A DNA stretch of 64,000 nucleotides from positions 6,634,001-6,698,000 of the forward strand of contig NZ_CP159342.1 of assembly GCF_040499845.1 (NCBI RefSeq), written 5' to 3'. Made by a program: the position numbers and the translations under genes. Under the pieces are notes generated by a model. That model saw only the letters and a list, made by a program, of their open reading frames with translations, did no database searches and was not told the DNA's origin. The stretch is from Micromonospora sp. CCTCC AA 2012012. GTDB taxonomy: Bacteria; Actinomycetota; Actinomycetes; Mycobacteriales; Micromonosporaceae. Shown in pieces: positions 1 through 9,506 of the stretch. Positions within the stretch are counted from its first letter, which is position 1; each line of letters starts with the position of its first letter.

Positions 1-105
1 GTCGTGGAACACGTACTTCAGCGGCATACCGATCAGGACCAGCACCACCAGCGCCACGCCCACGATCCAGGCGATCGCGCGGTACCGGGTAAAGGCTCCG
101 CCCAC
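1..105 (-). CDS. DUF3817-like integral membrane protein, N-terminal part
   Basis: Only the first 35 codons lie in the window; the gene runs off the left edge. It starts at GTG 105 behind a GGAAGGA-type ribosome site. After a short polar start with Arg and Tyr there is one strongly hydrophobic helix (about residues 10-27), then a PLKYVFHD-type end. This matches the first helix of small actinobacterial DUF3817 membrane proteins. It lies 25 bp downstream of the next membrane gene on the same strand, so the two are probably co-transcribed. The molecular role is unknown. Confidence 0.6.
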   Translation of the reverse strand, partial: MGGAFTRYRAIAWIVGVALVVLVLIGMPLKYVFHD

Positions 106-130
106 CGTCGTCCGTCCTTCCGAACCGGCC

Positions 131-541
131 TCAGCCGGGATAGTCACCGGGCCTTGCGCCCGGGTTGGCGTTCAACCATGACAGGTAGCGGTTGTACTCG
201 GCGAGTTCGCCGTCCTCGGGGCCGGCGACCCCGACCCGGGCGACCCGCACCGGTCGGCGTACCCCGGGGGAGCCGGCGGCCGGCGCGGCGTCGGCGGTCG
301 CCGACGGGGCGGGCGGGGCGTCGGTCCCGGGCGGGCGGCGCAGCGCGTGCCGCACCTCACGCCACCAGACGAAGACCACGAAGGCGGCGAAGACCGGCCA
401 CTCGATGGCGTATCCGAAGCTGAGCGCGTTGCCCTCGGCGGCCCGGGTGACCTGCCACCAACCGAGCCCGAGAAAGCCCACGACCAGCGCGACCATGGCC
501 ACGTGGCGGGCGATCCACGCCGGTGTCCAGAGCCGCTTCAT
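131..541 (-). CDS. Small membrane protein of unknown function, two predicted TM helices
   Basis: 136 residues. The start at ATG 541 (protein begins MKRLWTPAW) is preferred over upstream codons because a TACCCT hexamer (554-549) ends 7 nt before it, as expected for a leaderless mRNA, and because the upstream extension is not protein-like. Two hydrophobic segments lie at about residues 14-32 and 43-60, followed by a WWREVRHAL basic stretch, a Pro/Ala-rich linker and a C-terminal part with a YNRYLSWL block. Similar actinobacterial proteins are sometimes labelled glucitol-operon regulators; nothing in the sequence supports that. The function is unknown. Confidence 0.7.
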   Translation of the reverse strand: MKRLWTPAWIARHVAMVALVVGFLGLGWWQVTRAAEGNALSFGYAIEWPVFAAFVVFVWWREVRHALRRPPGTDAPPAPSATADAAPAAGSPGVRRPVRVARVGVAGPEDGELAEYNRYLSWLNANPGARPGDYPG

Positions 542-672
542 GGCATCGAGGGTACCGGGGCGGACGGGCGTCTCCGACGCGGTGTCGTAGTCGCCGCGCC
601 GGCCCAGGGTTTGGTGACACACGGTGTGGGCATCCGTCTAGTCGCCAGCCCGAACGAGACGAGGGGGCGACG

Positions 673-987
673 ATGACCGAATCAGTACGCCAGACCGGTG
701 ACGCCAGCCCGGAGCAGCGGATGCCCGAGTGGGACGGCGACCACGTGCAGGAACCCGTCGGCCCGGACGCCGACGGTGAGCTGCTCGGCGTGGACCCGTC
801 CGAGCTGGGCGACGAGGATCTCATCCGCGAGATGCAGAGCCTGCACCGCACCCGGCTCGACACCCTGCGGCACGCCGCCGACTCCGCGCTCGCCAACCAC
901 CTGCGCCGCACCGCCGAGCTGGAGACCGAGTACCTGGCCCGGCACCCGGGCCGCGAGGTCGACCCGAGCCGGCTGCGGGGCGCCTGA
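673..987 (+). CDS. DUF6158-like small acidic protein
   Basis: 104 residues, start ATG 673 behind a purine-rich GACGAGGGGG stretch. The protein is hydrophilic and acidic. Its second half, about residues 48-95, is predicted helical (DEDLIREMQSLHRTRLDTL and following) and carries the conserved LHRTR...LA.HLRRTAELE...HP pattern of DUF6158-type proteins from actinobacteria. There is no signal peptide or TM segment. The stop overlaps the start of the next gene (TGATG), so the two are translationally coupled. The function is unknown. Confidence 0.7.
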   Translation: MTESVRQTGDASPEQRMPEWDGDHVQEPVGPDADGELLGVDPSELGDEDLIREMQSLHRTRLDTLRHAADSALANHLRRTAELETEYLARHPGREVDPSRLRGA

Positions 988-1316
988 TGGCCGCGCACGC
1001 CGAACGGGGCATGTCCGCGCCGCCCGAGGTGGTCTTCAGCACCGCCACCGACCCCCACCGCGCGGCGGCCTGGCTCCCCGCACCGCTGCGCCAGGACGGC
1101 GGCGCCCGCCCCGAGGTGACCAGCGCCGACGAGCTGCGGGCCCGCTGGGCCAGTGACTCGGCACCCGGCTGGTCGGCGGAGATCCAGGTGCAGCCGGCCG
1201 ACGCCGGTGGCGCCCGGGTCCGGCTCGACCTGGCCGGCGGGGACGGCGACGGACTGGCCGACGAGACCCTGGCCAACCTCGCCCGCGAGGTGGCCGACAA
1301 CCTGACCGCCGGCTGA
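987..1316 (+). CDS. SRPBCC-like (START/Bet v1 fold) small protein
   Basis: 109 residues, starting at the ATG that shares its A with the preceding stop. The beginning, 'MSAPPEVVFSTATDPHRAAAW', resembles the first strand and helices of SRPBCC polyketide-cyclase-like folds, where V.F....DP.R...W is common. The protein is shorter than a full SRPBCC domain (about 140 residues). It ends with an amphipathic helix (residues 85-106) like the long C-terminal helix of that fold. The ligand and role are unknown; the assignment is by fold only. Confidence 0.6.
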   Translation: MAAHAERGMSAPPEVVFSTATDPHRAAAWLPAPLRQDGGARPEVTSADELRARWASDSAPGWSAEIQVQPADAGGARVRLDLAGGDGDGLADETLANLAREVADNLTAG

Positions 1317-1346
1317 GCCGGCACGGCGACGAACCGAGGAGACCGG

Positions 1347-1889
1347 GTGACCCAGGGTGGCCTGAAACAGAAGGTGGCGCGCCTGCGCCAGGCGTACGCG
1401 CCGAACGAGCAACGACCGCTGGGCGGCTACCTGGTGGCGATGGGCACCTACGCGACGGTGACCGCGTCGCTGGTGGGCCTGGTCAAGGCGACCGGCCGAC
1501 CGGTGCCCGAGCGGCCCGCCCCGGCCGACGTGGTGCTGCTCTCCATCGCGACGCACAAGCTCAGCCGGCTGCTCTCCAAGGACGCGATCACCAGCCCGCT
1601 GCGGGCCCCGTTCACCCGCTACGACCACCCGATCGGCAGCGGCGAGGTGATGGAGCAGGTCCGCGACCAGGGCAGCTCCACCCGGCACGCCCTCGGCGAG
1701 CTGCTCAGCTGCCCGTTCTGCCTGGCGGTCTGGGTGGCCACCGGACTCACCGGCGGTCTCGTGCTGGCACCCCGGCTGACCCGGCTGGTGGCCACCGCGC
1801 TCACCGCCGTGGCCGCGTCCGACTTCCTCCAGATGGGCTACGCGGTCGCCCAGCAGGCGGCCGAGGGCGGTCACCACGACGAGAAGTGA
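1347..1889 (+). CDS. DUF1360 membrane protein
   Basis: 180 residues, start GTG 1347 behind a GAGGAGA ribosome site. It has a first hydrophobic segment at about residues 30-48, a conserved 'IATHKLSRLLSKDAIT' block, and a 'SCPFCLAVW' motif (about residues 120-128) leading into another hydrophobic stretch. This arrangement is diagnostic for DUF1360, found in spore-forming Bacillus and actinomycetes. The Cys pair may bind metal or form a disulfide; that is not established. A perfect terminator stem follows the stop. Confidence 0.8.
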   Translation: MTQGGLKQKVARLRQAYAPNEQRPLGGYLVAMGTYATVTASLVGLVKATGRPVPERPAPADVVLLSIATHKLSRLLSKDAITSPLRAPFTRYDHPIGSGEVMEQVRDQGSSTRHALGELLSCPFCLAVWVATGLTGGLVLAPRLTRLVATALTAVAASDFLQMGYAVAQQAAEGGHHDEK

Positions 1890-1899
1890 ACCCCGACGG

Positions 1900-1933
1900 A
1901 AAAGGGGGCCGGCGTCCGCGCCGGCCCCCTTTT
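1900..1933. terminator. Bidirectional intrinsic terminator
   Basis: Perfect 15-bp stem (1900-1914 with 1919-1933) and 4-nt loop. Each arm begins or ends in a run of four A or T, so it can stop transcription from both sides. It lies between the convergent genes ending at 1889 (+) and 1945 (-). Confidence 0.9.
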
Positions 1934-1944
1934 GCGTACGTCGG

Positions 1945-2163
1945 TCAGGTGGGGGTGGTGCCGTGGTCCTCGCCGGCCCAGCCGCGCGACGCCTCGGGCT
2001 CCCGCTCGTCCTCGTCGGCGCCGGTGACCACGTCCCGGTCCACGGCGGTGCGGTCGTGCTCGTTGGCGAAGTCCGGCTCGGGCAGGGTGTCCCGTCCGCC
2101 CGGGGGCTGGCCGAGCGCCTCGAGGTGCTCGTGGTGCTCGTGGTCCTGGTCGCGCTCGGTCAT
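1945..2163 (-). CDS. Small hydrophilic protein of unknown function
   Basis: 72 residues, ATG 2163 with a good GGAGAGGA ribosome site. The protein is almost entirely polar and acidic, with a DHEHHEHLEALG segment (possible metal binding, speculative) and no hydrophobic core, so it is probably disordered. It is 25 bp downstream of the next minus-strand gene and is probably its operon partner. I do not recognise a family. Confidence 0.5.
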   Translation of the reverse strand: MTERDQDHEHHEHLEALGQPPGGRDTLPEPDFANEHDRTAVDRDVVTGADEDEREPEASRGWAGEDHGTTPT

Positions 2164-2188
2164 CGGGCTGTCCTCTCCGTCGTCCGGC

Positions 2189-2413
2189 TCAGGCGACCGT
2201 GCCGCCCAGCAGGTCGGCCGCCTCGTCCGCCGCGTACTCGCCCTGGGGGAGGGCGGCGATCCGGGTCAGCAGCTCCGCGGGAAGCTCCGCGGCGACCGCC
2301 CGGCGGTAGATGTCCGCCTGGCTGATCCGCTCCTGACCGCGGTAGAGGTCGTCGAGCAGGTCGTCGAGCCGCCGGGTGTCCGGCTCCTCCGGCACAGCCA
2401 CGTCATCGGTCAC
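2189..2413 (-). CDS. Small helical protein of unknown function
   Basis: 74 residues, GTG 2413. A TAGGTC hexamer ends 6 nt before the start, a weaker version of the leaderless pattern seen across the window. The sequence is acidic and helical, with 'RLDDLLDDLYRGQERISQADIYRRAVAAELPAELL' features and an 'ALPQGEYAADEAADLL' end that recalls small DUF2795-like proteins, though I cannot place it firmly. It is followed after 25 bp by the 2163-1945 gene. Confidence 0.55.
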   Translation of the reverse strand: MTDDVAVPEEPDTRRLDDLLDDLYRGQERISQADIYRRAVAAELPAELLTRIAALPQGEYAADEAADLLGGTVA

Positions 2414-2473
2414 AGCGCTGACCTACCCGACCCCGAACCGGTCAAACTCCCCACCGTCCCCCCGCCCCGACGC

Positions 2474-2533
2474 CGGTGATCATGAGGTTGGCGGCGGTGT
2501 GGATCTCCGGAACTGACGCCAACTCCATGATCA
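2474..2533. repeat. Palindromic intergenic repeat, copy 1 (TGATCA-nGAGGTT family)
   Basis: Two 20-nt arms, near 2474 and near 2514, are inverted copies matching at about 18 of 20 positions, each containing a TGATCAT(G/n)nGnTTGGCG core. A related palindrome occurs at 38074-38137, so this is a family and not a single terminator. It lies just beyond the 3' end of aroG and may serve as its transcript end. Confidence 0.7.
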
Positions 2534-2555
2534 CCGGAGGAGGGAGGGGGAGGGG

Positions 2556-3641
2556 TCAGGCGGGGGTGGGGAGGGTGGCGCGGCGGGTGCGGACGGCGGC
2601 GGCGAGGGCGGTGAGGACCTCGGCGGTGCTGTCCCAGCCGAGGCAGGCGTCGGTGACCGAGCGGCCGTACTCCAGCTCCCGGGTCGGGTCCAGGTCCTGC
2701 CGGCCGGGGAGCAGGAAGCTCTCCAGCATGATGCCGACGATGCCGCGCTGGCCGGCGGCGAGCTGGCCGGCCACGTCCGCCGCGACCTTCGGCTGGTTGC
2801 GGTGGTCCTTGCCGCTGTTGGCGTGGCTGGCGTCGATCACCACCCGCTCCGGCAGCCCGGCCGCGCGGAGCAGGTCCAGCGCCCCGACCACCGACTCGGC
2901 GTCGTAGTTCGGCCGGCCGCCGCCACCGCGCAGCACCAGGTGGCCGTCGGCGTTGCCCCGGGTGTGCATGATCGCCGGGGTGCCCGAGAAGTCGATGCCG
3001 GGGAAGACGTGCGGCACGCCGGCCGCCCGGATCGCGTCCACCGCCGTGGCGATGCTGCCGTCGGGACGGTTCTTCATGCCGATCGGCATGGAGAGGCCGG
3101 AGGCGAGCTGCCGGTGCACCTGGCTCTCCACCGTCCGGGCGCCGATCGCGCCCCAGCCGACGGTGTCCGCGATGTACTGCGGGGTGATCGGGTCGAGGAA
3201 CTCGCACCCCACCGGCAGGCCCAGGCGCAGCACGTCCAGCAGCAGCGAACGGGCGGTCCGCAGGCCGGTGTTGACGTCGCCCGAGCCGTCCAGCCCGGGG
3301 TCGTTGATCAGGCCCTTCCAGCCCACCGTCGAGCGCGGCTTCTCGAAGTAGACCCGCATCACCACCAGCAGGTCGTCGGCGAGCTGATCGGCCACCTCGC
3401 GCAGCCGGCCCGCGTACTCCAGGGCGGCGGCCGGGTCGTGCACCGAGCACGGGCCGACCACCACCAGCAGGCGGTCGTCCGTGCGGTCCAGCACCCGGCT
3501 GACCGCGCGCCGACCGGCCAGCACGGCCTCGGTGAGCGTGGCGTCCAGGGGCAGGTGGTGGTGCAGCAGGGCCGGGGTGGTCAGCGGAACGACACGGTCG
3601 ATCCGCTGGTCGATGACCTGATGGGAGTCCGGGGTCGTCAC
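2556..3641 (-). CDS. aroG: 3-deoxy-7-phosphoheptulonate (DAHP) synthase, class I
   Basis: 361 residues, usual length for AroF/G/H-type enzymes. It condenses phosphoenolpyruvate and erythrose 4-phosphate, the first committed step of the shikimate pathway, in the cytoplasm. Visible hallmarks are 'VVVGPCSVHDP' (about residue 62), 'MRVYFEKPRSTVGWKG', 'EFLDPITPQYI', 'PIGMKNRPDGS', 'VIDASHANSGKDH' and 'GIMLESFLLPG', in family order. Start GTG 3641 has a GGAAGGA ribosome site 8 nt upstream. The gene stands alone; a candidate aromatic leader peptide and terminator precede it, implying attenuation by aromatic amino acids. Actinomycetes often use class II DAHP synthases, so this may be a second isoenzyme. 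Confidence 0.93.
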   Translation of the reverse strand: MTTPDSHQVIDQRIDRVVPLTTPALLHHHLPLDATLTEAVLAGRRAVSRVLDRTDDRLLVVVGPCSVHDPAAALEYAGRLREVADQLADDLLVVMRVYFEKPRSTVGWKGLINDPGLDGSGDVNTGLRTARSLLLDVLRLGLPVGCEFLDPITPQYIADTVGWGAIGARTVESQVHRQLASGLSMPIGMKNRPDGSIATAVDAIRAAGVPHVFPGIDFSGTPAIMHTRGNADGHLVLRGGGGRPNYDAESVVGALDLLRAAGLPERVVIDASHANSGKDHRNQPKVAADVAGQLAAGQRGIVGIMLESFLLPGRQDLDPTRELEYGRSVTDACLGWDSTAEVLTALAAAVRTRRATLPTPA

Positions 3642-3689
3642 GGTGGGGTTCCTTCCGCCGACCGTGCCCCCGGTGCCGGCGCCCGGGGT

Positions 3690-3748
3690 CGAGCCGGCTG
3701 CTCGTACGCAAAAGGGCAGGGACTCAAGGCCCTGCCCAGCCGGCTCGA
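3690..3748 (-). promoter_or_regulatory. Candidate attenuator (nested terminator hairpins) of aroG
   Basis: On the minus strand an 11-bp outer stem (3748-3738 with 3700-3690, core AGCCGGCT) encloses a perfect 8-bp hairpin GGGCAGGG/CCCTGCCC followed at once by TTTT, a classic intrinsic terminator. The AGCCGGCT core occurs a third time inside the upstream leader ORF (3791-3798), next to a GGAGGAG that can pair with the CTCCTC at about 3751-3756. This gives mutually exclusive pairings, the expected attenuator architecture. Confidence 0.65.
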
Positions 3749-3760
3749 AGAGGAGTGACG

Positions 3761-3826
3761 TCAGTTCATGGTGAAGTCACCGGCTCCTCCAGCCGGCTGC
3801 CTAAACCATCGATACGACCGCGTCAC
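3761..3826 (-). CDS. Candidate leader peptide with Tyr-Arg-Trp-Phe control codons
   Basis: A 21-codon frame, GTG 3826 to TGA 3761, lies just upstream of the aroG attenuator. Residues 5-8 read Tyr-Arg-Trp-Phe, encoded by TAT CGA TGG TTT, so all three aromatic amino acids are called in four codons. TAT and TTT are rare in this GC-rich genome. A TACGCT hexamer (3839-3834) ends 7 nt before the GTG, predicting a leaderless mRNA, which would explain the missing ribosome site. It is too short to be a conventional gene. A competing small frame from about GTG 3894 overlaps it but has no aromatic cluster. Confidence 0.55.
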   Translation of the reverse strand: MTRSYRWFRQPAGGAGDFTMN

Positions 3827-4152
3827 GTCGGCCAGCGTACCCGACGGGTCGGGCAGCCCTCACCCCATCGTCGGGCAGACACCGCTCCGCGTTCACCTTC
3901 GTCGATGCTACGCTCGGTGCGGTCGGCGACACCGAACGCGCCTGTGGTGGAGGTGTCGACGGCGGGGCCTGCTCCGCGGCCGGTACCGGCCGGATCCATG
4001 TCCCGAACTCTGAGAGGTCGACCACCGGCGGGACGATTTCCGCGGCGTACCGGATTCTGGGAAACGCGGACCGGGACTCCGCCCACCGGCGGGATCACCT
4101 GGGAGGTGCGTGGCCCGTTCCGCTGGGCCGCCACCGGGGTATGCAGGCCGGC
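3827..4152. other. Intergenic region upstream of the aroG leader
   Basis: Divergent region between the aroG leader (minus) and the small gene at 4153 (plus). It holds the proposed leader promoter (TACGCT 3839-3834). No convincing protein-coding frame, RNA gene or repeat is seen in the rest. Confidence 0.5.
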
Positions 4153-4368
4153 ATGACCGAACAGCAGAACGACTCCGACCGGGTGGAGTCCCGGGCCCAC
4201 CTGCTCCCCGAGGAGGCAGCGGTGGGCAGCGACGACCCGGAGGCCCAGGCCGACGTCATCCTCACCGAGTCGGACCTGCGGGAGGCCGACCAGAACGCCG
4301 CGCCGGACACCGTCCTGGAGCACCGTACGTCCGATCAGACCGTGACCCCGATCGAACCGCTCGACTGA
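4153..4368 (+). CDS. Small acidic protein of unknown function, conserved-looking
   Basis: 71 residues from ATG 4153; an in-frame ATG at 4141 adds four residues and cannot be excluded because neither has a strong ribosome site. The protein is polar and acidic with an 'ESRAHLLPEEAAVGSDDPEAQA' start and a 'DTVLEHRTSDQTV' end. I recall similar small proteins in Micromonosporaceae but know no function. The 3' end overlaps the convergent gene 4335-5057 by 34 bp. Confidence 0.6.
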   Translation: MTEQQNDSDRVESRAHLLPEEAAVGSDDPEAQADVILTESDLREADQNAAPDTVLEHRTSDQTVTPIEPLD

Positions 4369-5057
4369 GCCGACGCGCCGCGGGCCCGGCGGGAACCGGA
4401 GTAGGTCCGGTCGCGCAGCCGCGCGATCGGGCCCACCGCCCGCAGCCCCGGCGGCAGGTTGCCGATCGGATCGAAGGCCAGCGCGGCGTCCTCCCGGGCG
4501 TCGCGCTGGCCGTCCAGGCAGACCTGCCCGAACGGCCGCCACGGCCCGACCCCGGACGCCACCGCCAACACCAGTCGCGGCTCCCCGGTGCCGGCCGCCG
4601 CCGACAGCTCCGCCAGGCCGCGACCCAGGTCCGGTGAGTCCGGGTCCGCCAGCGCGGCCAGGAACAGCCGCCGCCGGCCCGCCCGGAAGGACATGATCGA
4701 GGAGTACGTCCCGGTGAAGCCCCGCCGGGGCAGCGGCAGGTTCCGCAGCACCGGGGCCGCCCCGCTGGACGAGACCAGCAGATCCACCGGCCGCTCCGGA
4801 TCCCGGTGCAGCCGCACCCCGAAGCCCAGCAGGTCCGGCCAGCTCCCCGGGGTCGGCACCCCCTTCGACAGGCGCACCGTCGCCGGATAGCGGCCCGGCA
4901 GGTCGAGCAGCGGCACGCCGGTCGGTGGCCCCGGCGTACCCCAGATCATCACCTCGGCGCCGAAGGTGCGGCCGGCCGGGTGCAGCAGCCGGGCGTGCCG
5001 CCAGCGGGCCAGCCCGGCGGCCGCCCGTTCGACGGGGGAGGAGACGGGGGTGGGCAT
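4335..5057 (-). CDS. Catalase-fold-like protein (often labelled phosphodiesterase)
   Basis: 240 residues from ATG 5057. The sequence carries the 'ARLLHPAGRTFGAEVMIWGTP' start, an 'RYPATVRLSKGVPTPGSWPDLLGFGVRLH' block with the R.S...G..P....D..G.a.R pattern of the catalase core, and 'GTYSSIMSFRAGRRRLFLAALAD'. Actinobacterial proteins of this size and pattern belong to the catalase-like superfamily but lack the full catalase domain and its haem Tyr; some are annotated phosphodiesterase without experimental support that I know of. The C-terminal tail is Ser/Gly/Arg-rich and overlaps the convergent gene. Confidence 0.6.
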   Translation of the reverse strand: MPTPVSSPVERAAAGLARWRHARLLHPAGRTFGAEVMIWGTPGPPTGVPLLDLPGRYPATVRLSKGVPTPGSWPDLLGFGVRLHRDPERPVDLLVSSSGAAPVLRNLPLPRRGFTGTYSSIMSFRAGRRRLFLAALADPDSPDLGRGLAELSAAAGTGEPRLVLAVASGVGPWRPFGQVCLDGQRDAREDAALAFDPIGNLPPGLRAVGPIARLRDRTYSGSRRARGASAQSSGSIGVTV

Positions 5058-5138
5058 GCCCGCCGAGTACCCCGACGCGCGCCGTCGATGCCTCCCGCTC
5101 GTCCCCTTTCCGCCCCCGAGATCGGATAGCGTCGTGCC

Positions 5139-6431
5139 ATGCCCGACAGCGGTTACCCCTGGCCCATCGAAACGACCCGACTGGACAACGGCCTGCGCGT
5201 GGTGGTCAGCGAGGACCGCACCGCACCGGCGGTCGCCGTGAACCTCTGGTACGACGTCGGCTCCCGGCACGAACCGGAGGGGCAGACCGGCTTCGCCCAC
5301 CTCTTCGAACACCTGATGTTCGAGGGCTCCGTCAACGTGGCGAAGACCGAGCACATGAAGCTCGTCCAGGGCTCCGGCGGCTCGCTCAACGCCACCACCA
5401 ACCCGGACCGGACGAACTACTTCGAGACGGTCCCGGCCGAACACCTGGAGCTGGCGCTCTGGCTGGAGGCCGACCGGATGGGCGGCCTGGTGCCGGCGCT
5501 GACCCAGGAGACCCTCGACAACCAGCGCGAGGTGGTCAAGAACGAGCGCCGCCAGCGCTACGACAACGTGCCGTACGGTGACGCGTGGCTGCGGCTGCTC
5601 CCGCTGCTCTACCCGCCGGGCCACCCGTACCACCACGCGACGATCGGGTCGATGGCCGACCTGAACGCCGCCGACCTGGCCACCTTCCAGGCGTTCCACA
5701 CCACGTACTACGCGCCGAACAACGCTGTGCTGACCGTGGTCGGGGACGCCGACGCCGCCGAGGTCTTCGCCCTCGCCGACAAGTACTTCGGGGCCGTACC
5801 GGCCCGCGAGGACATCCCCGCCGCGCCCGACGGGCGGACCGTCGCGCGGACCGGCCGGCCGGTCGCCGAGACCGTCACCGCCGACGTCCCCGCCCCCCGG
5901 GTGTACGTCGCGCACCGCACCCACCCCTTCGGCACCCCCGGGTACGACGTGGCCACCGTGCTGTCCACCGTGCTCGGCAGCGGCCGGGGCAGCCGGCTCT
6001 ACCAGCGCCTCGCCCACGGCGAGCGGCTCGCCCAGCCCGACCTGGTCGGGGCGTACGGGGTGGACCTGGCGCACGCGCCGGCACCGCTGATCGCCACCGC
6101 CACCGCCCGCCCCGGGGTGACCGCCGAACAGCTCGCCGCCGGGCTGGCCGAGGTGGTCGACGAACTCGCCACCGTGCCGGTGACGGCCGCCGAGCTGGAC
6201 CGGGCCAAGGCGCTGCTCAGCACCACCTGGTGGCGGCAGATGTCCACCGTCGACGGCCGCGCCGACACGCTCGGCCGGTACGCCACCCAGTTCGGTGACC
6301 CGGCGAAGGCCGCCGAGCGGCTGCCGGCCTGGCAGGCGGTCACCGCCGAGCAGATCGCCGAGCTGGCCGCCGAGCTGCTGCACGCCGACGACCGGGTCAC
6401 CCTGACCTACCTGCCCGAGGAGACCTCATGA
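5139..6431 (+). CDS. M16 family zinc metallopeptidase, catalytic subunit
   Basis: 430 residues. The inverted zinc motif HLFEH lies at residues 54-58 and the distal Glu of the family falls in the 'REVVKNERRQ' block (131-136). The second half holds the inactive M16 C-terminal domain (about 170-420). There is no signal peptide, so it is probably a cytoplasmic oligopeptidase. Start ATG 5139: a TAGCGT hexamer (5127-5132) ends 6 nt upstream and there is no ribosome site, fitting a leaderless mRNA. The stop overlaps the start of the partner gene (ATGA), consistent with a heterodimer of active and inactive subunits, as in processing peptidases. Confidence 0.93.
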   Translation: MPDSGYPWPIETTRLDNGLRVVVSEDRTAPAVAVNLWYDVGSRHEPEGQTGFAHLFEHLMFEGSVNVAKTEHMKLVQGSGGSLNATTNPDRTNYFETVPAEHLELALWLEADRMGGLVPALTQETLDNQREVVKNERRQRYDNVPYGDAWLRLLPLLYPPGHPYHHATIGSMADLNAADLATFQAFHTTYYAPNNAVLTVVGDADAAEVFALADKYFGAVPAREDIPAAPDGRTVARTGRPVAETVTADVPAPRVYVAHRTHPFGTPGYDVATVLSTVLGSGRGSRLYQRLAHGERLAQPDLVGAYGVDLAHAPAPLIATATARPGVTAEQLAAGLAEVVDELATVPVTAAELDRAKALLSTTWWRQMSTVDGRADTLGRYATQFGDPAKAAERLPAWQAVTAEQIAELAAELLHADDRVTLTYLPEETS

Positions 6432-7774
6432 CGCTGATCACCGAACGTCCCGGCCCGGGCGCCGCCCGCCCGTACCGGTTCCCGCAGGTGGTCCGCCGGG
6501 GGGTCGCCGGTGGTCAGGTCGTCGCCGCGCACCTGCCCGGGCAGAACCTCGCCGTCGCGCTGCTGCTGCTCGACGCCGGCGCCGCCCGCGAACCGGTCGG
6601 CCGGGAGGGGCTCGGCGGTGTGCTCGCCAAGGCGTTGGAGGAGGGCACCGCGCAGCGCGACACGACCACCTACGCGCTGGCCATCGAGGCGCTCGGCACC
6701 GAGCTGGTGACCTCGCTGGACTGGGACTCCTTCCAGGTCAGCGTGCAGGTGCCGGTGGAGCGGCTGAGCGCCGCCGTGGAGCTGCTCGCCGAGGCGGTCC
6801 GCACGCCCCGGCTCGACCCGGAGGACGTACGCCGGGTGCGCGACGACGAGGCGACCGCGCTGCGGATGGACTGGGCCAACCCCGGTCCCCGGGCGGACGC
6901 CGCGCTGCGCGCCGACCTCTTCGGCGCCGAGAACCGCTGGGGCCGCCCGATGTACGGCGATCCCGACTCGGTCGCCGGCCTGGACGTCGAGGACGTCACC
7001 GTCTTCCACTCCGAGTGGTTCCTCCGCCCCGGGACGCTGGTCGTCGCCGGTGACCTGGACCGGATCGACCTGGACGCGCTCGGCGCTGCGGCGTTCGCCG
7101 GCACCGGGGGCGGTCCGGTCGGCAAGGGTGACCCGATCGAGGTGCCGCTGCACGACCGGCGGCGGATCATCCTGGTGGACCGGCCCGGGTCGGTGCAGTC
7201 GACGCTCCGGCTGGGGCACCCGGCCCCGCACCGCGCCCACCCGGAGCACGTGCCGATGGCCCTCGCGGGCACCGTGCTGGGCGGGGCGTTCACCTCCCGG
7301 CTCAACCACCTGATCCGTGAGGTGCGCGGCTACACGTACGGCATCCGCGGCGAGTTCGCCTCGTCCCGCCGGTTCGGCCGGTTCGCGGTCGCCTCCGGGG
7401 TGCAGACCGCGGTGACCGCCCCGGCGCTGGTCGAGGCGGTCGGCGAGATCACCCGTACCCAGCTGACCGGGGTGACCGAGGACGAGCTGGCGGTGGCCCG
7501 GTCGTGGCGGGCCGGGCAGCTCTCGGTGGAGCTGCAGAGCCCCCGGGCGATCGCCTCCGCGCTGACCACGCTGGTGGTGCACGACCTGCCGGACGACTAC
7601 CACGCCCGGCTGCGGGAGTCGCTGCTCGCCGCCGACGTCGCGCAGGTCTCCGCCGCGGCGGCCACGCACCTGCACCCGCACGCGCTCACCCTGGTCGTCG
7701 AGGGGGACGCGGCGGTCATCCGGGACGACCTCGTGGCCGCCGGCCTCGGTGAGGTCGTCGACCACGCCGGCTGA
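6428..7774 (+). CDS. M16 family peptidase-like subunit without zinc motif
   Basis: 448 residues, ATG overlapping the preceding stop by 4 bp. It has the two-domain M16 architecture, including 'GLGGVLAKALEEGT' where the active subunit has HLFEH. The zinc ligands are absent. The C-terminal half has the typical 'LAGTVLGGAFTSRLNHLIREVRGYTYGIRGEF' substrate-clamp and Arg/Tyr motif. It is expected to pair with the preceding catalytic subunit to form the closed chamber. The substrate is unknown. Confidence 0.92.
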   Translation: MTLITERPGPGAARPYRFPQVVRRGVAGGQVVAAHLPGQNLAVALLLLDAGAAREPVGREGLGGVLAKALEEGTAQRDTTTYALAIEALGTELVTSLDWDSFQVSVQVPVERLSAAVELLAEAVRTPRLDPEDVRRVRDDEATALRMDWANPGPRADAALRADLFGAENRWGRPMYGDPDSVAGLDVEDVTVFHSEWFLRPGTLVVAGDLDRIDLDALGAAAFAGTGGGPVGKGDPIEVPLHDRRRIILVDRPGSVQSTLRLGHPAPHRAHPEHVPMALAGTVLGGAFTSRLNHLIREVRGYTYGIRGEFASSRRFGRFAVASGVQTAVTAPALVEAVGEITRTQLTGVTEDELAVARSWRAGQLSVELQSPRAIASALTTLVVHDLPDDYHARLRESLLAADVAQVSAAAATHLHPHALTLVVEGDAAVIRDDLVAAGLGEVVDHAG

Positions 7775-7787
7775 CCGGCCGGTGTGA

Positions 7788-9430
<1,643 letters not shown>

Positions 9431-9506
9431 CCCCCGTCCGGCGGGGCGCGTTACCGGTCGACGGCGACGGGTAGACGACGCCTGCCGACACCGAGAGGGG
9501 AGCACC

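Noticed and set aside
357..1877. Long minus-strand open frame opposite the 673-1889 genes
   Set aside because: It runs antisense to three genes with clear starts, ribosome sites and family patterns; its product is low-complexity Gly/Arg/His-rich, as expected for an antisense frame in GC-rich DNA.
3755..4156. 133-codon plus-strand frame over the aroG leader region
   Set aside because: It opposes the proposed leader and attenuator, has no ribosome site and a random-looking Arg/Pro/Thr-rich product.
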